Both the position numbers and the translations under genes were made by a program. DNA of 7,317 nt from Spirochaetaceae bacterium (GTDB taxonomy: Bacteria; Spirochaetota; Spirochaetia; Treponematales; Breznakiellaceae): positions 1 to 7,317 of the forward strand of contig JAITNZ010000137.1 of NCBI GenBank assembly GCA_031290205.1, read 5' to 3'. Numbering within the stretch: the first letter of the stretch is position 1; each line of letters starts with the position of its first letter. Shown here piece by piece: positions 5,940-7,317 of this stretch. The notes under the pieces were generated by a model. The model searched no databases and was not told where the DNA came from. It saw nothing but the letters and a program-made list of their open reading frames with translations.

Positions 5940-6210
5940 GGATGCCTGCCATTGCGGGGATCATGCGGAAAAGGGCTACCGTGTAATTGCCCAGCATGGT
6001 GAACATCCAGCCGCCGAGCAGCGCAAGCACAAGAAGAATGGCGATGACTTTGGGCACAAAAGTGAGCGTCTGCTCCTGAATCTGAGTGGCAGATTGCAGT
6101 ATCGCCACGACAAGCCCAATGACAAGCGCCGTCAGCAGTATCGGCGCCGCAATGATAATAATCTGATATATGCCCCCACGAAGCAACGCAACAATCTCAC
6201 CTATCGACAC
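5935..6210 (-). CDS. fliQ: Flagellar biosynthesis protein FliQ
   Basis: FliQ is a small two-helix membrane protein. With FliP and FliR it forms the export gate of the flagellar type III secretion system, which in spirochaetes serves periplasmic flagella. The 91-residue product has the usual length, with hydrophobic helices at about 15-38 and 53-72 joined by SATQIQEQTLTFVPK, the conserved FliQ loop. The start is GTG at 6210, chosen because MSIGEIVALLRGG is the expected N-terminus; only a weak GGCGGGC precedes it. fliQ normally sits between fliP and fliR, but neither is here: upstream is non-coding, and downstream is a truncated second fliQ. It may therefore be an extra copy with the standard one elsewhere, or a displaced single copy. 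A promoter-like pair at 6291-6319 could drive it alone. Confidence 0.93.
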   Translation of the reverse strand: MSIGEIVALLRGGIYQIIIIAAPILLTALVIGLVVAILQSATQIQEQTLTFVPKVIAILLVLALLGGWMFTMLGNYTVALFRMIPAMAGIP

Positions 6211-6290
6211 TTTTGCCCGCCATTATTTAACGCTAGGACTTTGTTCACCATCATTCCTCTTTTTTGTTCGTTTTTTTGTTCGCCTTTCGC

Positions 6291-6319
6291 ATGATACGCT
6301 GATAAAAGGAATTTGTCCA
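6291..6319 (-). promoter_or_regulatory. Possible promoter of fliQ
   Basis: On the minus strand TGGACA (6319-6314), 17 bases, then TATCAT (6296-6291); each box differs from consensus by one base. The start would be near 6284, giving a leader of about 74 bases before the fliQ GTG. The -35 lies in GAATTTGTCCACAGG (6309-6323), which also occurs inverted at 5337-5351. The rest of 6211-6502 holds only a TTTTTTGTTCG direct repeat (about 6260-6282) and no gene. Confidence 0.4.
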
Positions 6320-6502
6320 CAGGTCCCTTCAGCGCCTCCCGCACTTTCACTGAATGCGAATTTCCCTTCGTGTGTGCGGCGATTTTTCTAAGAAATATGC
6401 TATTGACGCGCTGTTAAGGATCCTAATCGGTAAGGTTCACTGGAGGGTGGTTTATGCAAATTGGCAAATATATCTGAAAGACATAACGCCTGTACCACCA
6501 GA

Positions 6503-6676
6503 AATGCTCTTGGAGCTAAGCACTGTGCTAATCGCGATGCCCTGAGGACAGGGCTGGCAGTAATCGCAGCGGTGGCACCACGAGGGACCGAGTTCGGCGC
6601 GGTATTTTTCGACTTCGCGCGCATCATCCTCGGAAAATTTTCTCCCCCCTTGCACAATTTCGACGATTTCTTCCAT
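6503..6676 (-). pseudogene. Fragment of 4Fe-4S aldo/keto reductase
   Basis: Read leftward from 6676 the segment gives 58 residues: MEEIVEIVQGG, EVEKYRAELG, then CHRCDYCQPCPQGIAISTVL. The CxxCxxCxxCP cluster with CPQGI is the signature of the C-terminal iron-sulfur part of a ferredoxin-like subgroup of aldo/keto reductases. These enzymes are normally around 300-400 residues with a barrel domain before this point and a second cysteine motif after it. Neither is present. Upstream of 6676 the frame stays open only to a stop near 6740, with no reductase similarity. After residue 58 the sequence changes to an unrelated tail ending at 6452. It is broken at both ends and has no recognisable ribosome site, so it should not make an active enzyme. 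Confidence 0.75.
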
Positions 6677-6904
6677 GAAGAATGGGTATGAGGTTTGGGG
6701 TATAGCGTATGGGGGAAGGTTACACTCCGCAATCTTTCTTCATTCCCGCACTCACTGCTCACTTCTCTATCTTTACTTGCATATCTCAAGCCTAAAACCG
6801 GTTGCCTTATCAAAAGGCACCTCATACCTTTTCCCTTCTTCCTACATTCTAACAAATATCTGCTTAACATGACACCCATTAAACCGCAATTTGAAAGCGT
6901 CATC

Positions 6905-7017
6905 CTCGCACGGAGCCGTAGGGTAAAGAAAAGCTCTCCGTGCCCCCCGTGCCTCCGTGTGAGCTATTCTTCCTTCAGCCTTCACTCTAAAAATAATCTC
7001 ACACGGAGCCGCAGGGG
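6905..7017. repeat. CACGGAG/CTCCGTG repeat cluster
   Basis: CTCCGTGTGAG (6953-6963) is perfectly inverted as CTCACACGGAG (6998-7008). A near copy, CTCGCACGGAG, lies at 6905-6915, and CTCCGTGCC at 6936-6944. Both direct copies continue as CCG(T/C)AGGG. This looks like a dispersed intergenic repeat. The stretch 6677-7153 otherwise holds no supportable gene. Confidence 0.6.
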
Positions 7018-7064
7018 TTCGACAGGCTCACCCACCGACATTCTTCGGTTGCTGAGCTGGTACC
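7016..7064. repeat. Imperfect hairpin with TTCGACAGGCTCA arm
   Basis: The left arm GGTTCGACAGGCTCACC-CACCG (7016-7037) and right arm CGGTTGCTGAGCTGGTACC (7046-7064) pair imperfectly around ACATTCTT. From memory it resembles intergenic hairpins of the TTCGACAAGCTCA type found in several repeat-rich genomes. GGTTCGA here is not part of a tRNA. Confidence 0.5.
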
Positions 7065-7153
7065 TGGGGCAGTTGAAGCACCGCCCTCACAGCGTTACTC
7101 TTCATTGCTCATTCTCTCTTCCCTCCCTAAATCAGACTCTTTCCGGCACACGA

Positions 7154-7317
7154 TTAGCCGTTGCGATTGGAAGCCATTAACTGTTCAAGCCGTTGGATAT
7201 CGGTGAATACGGCTTTACGTCCGCTTCGAATAAGGTGTAGCAATTGCTTCAATTTTGTTTTTATTTCCTGTTGTAACGTATATTTTACCGGTACGGGATT
7301 GCCGTTTTTTGTGTGTA
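7154..7317 (-). CDS. C-terminal end of an unrecognised protein (partial)
   Basis: The last 53 codons and TAA stop (7156-7154) of a minus-strand gene enter from the right edge. The segment begins HTKNGNPVPVKYTLQQE and ends DIQRLEQLMASNRNG. It is rich in Lys, Leu and Gln and likely helical, with ELQ/KLKQLL-like spacing that could form a small coiled coil. Codon use and composition look like a real gene, but the frame is short because the window cuts it. I do not recognise the family. The downstream side is repeat-rich, with no clear terminator. Confidence 0.5.
   Translation of the reverse strand, partial: HTKNGNPVPVKYTLQQEIKTKLKQLLHLIRSGRKAVFTDIQRLEQLMASNRNG

Larger units (their letters stand above)
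5584..6161. repeat. Partial tandem duplication (238-base units, offset 340)
   Basis: Bases 5584-5821 align with 5924-6161 at a constant offset of 340, without gaps and with 11 substitutions. Each unit spans ATAGGCG just outside the fliQ stop to codon 18 of fliQ. Similarity ends sharply at 5822/6162 and becomes patchy left of 5584/5924. All 11 differences are silent in the fliQ frame. Confidence 0.9.

Noticed and set aside
5908..6294. Plus-strand 128-residue frame opposite fliQ
   Set aside because: It is Arg-rich antisense of fliQ and the adjoining repeat; its openness follows from fliQ codon use.
5212..6323. Replication origin based on DnaA-box-like motifs
   Set aside because: Only three near-matches spread over 1.1 kb, with no dnaA, dnaN or AT-rich unwinding region.
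6400..6903. Minus-strand 167-residue frame covering the reductase fragment in another frame
   Set aside because: The reductase signature is read in a different frame; this one has no domain and runs through repeat DNA.
7014..7026. GGTTCGA as a tRNA T-arm
   Set aside because: No acceptor, D or anticodon arms can be drawn around it; it fits an intergenic hairpin arm.
6695..7180. Plus-strand 161-residue frame
   Set aside because: It translates the CTCCGTG repeats and the hairpin (SPCPPCLRVSY is typical of that repeat) and has no ribosome site.

Overview
The window looks like chromosomal DNA from a spirochaete, most plausibly a Treponema-type gut organism. The evidence is a FliQ of spirochaete type (body reading TQIQEQTLTFVPK), a predicted envelope protein with a SPOR domain behind a Pro/Gln linker, a predicted outer-membrane barrel protein, moderate GC content, and intergenic DNA crowded with short dispersed repeats and GCAGC/GCTGC hairpins. 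No ribosomal or other taxonomic marker is present, so the assignment is an inference.

Layout. 1-144 is a hairpin-rich spacer ending in a terminator for the first gene. 145-600 (minus) encodes a 151-residue protein that reads like the two ends of a PmeII-family restriction endonuclease with the middle missing. 601-935 is a repeat spacer. 936-3970 (minus) is a two-gene operon: accA (acetyl-CoA carboxylase carboxyltransferase alpha subunit) followed by a secreted protein with a vWA-like region and a SPOR domain, joined by a 4-base GTGA overlap. About 3971-4042 is a compact divergent promoter region in which both -35 boxes use the same TTGACAA heptamer. It drives accA leftward, with an almost leaderless mRNA, and a DUF3187-like outer-membrane protein rightward (4043-5173). 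5174-5594 is a repeat and hairpin spacer. 5595-5821 holds the 3' three quarters of a second fliQ, and 5935-6210 the intact fliQ (both minus). 6211-7153 is mostly non-coding repeat DNA with a stranded fragment of a 4Fe-4S aldo/keto reductase (6503-6676). 7154-7317 is the C-terminal end of an unrecognised minus-strand gene that runs off the window.

How the genes work together. There is no single pathway here. AccA serves the first step of fatty-acid synthesis, and the SPOR protein and the barrel protein are envelope components, so the central block has a loose cell-envelope theme. The fliQ block belongs to flagellar export but is separated from fliP and fliR. The ends of the window show gene decay (deleted endonuclease, truncated fliQ, reductase fragment) and accumulated repeats.

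The clearest unexplained structure is a 30-base repeat present four times in the same orientation, three of them at the 3' ends of genes. I found no convincing new multi-gene system. The best leads are this repeat family, the fliQ duplication whose 11 differences are all silent, and the shared -35 divergent promoter.
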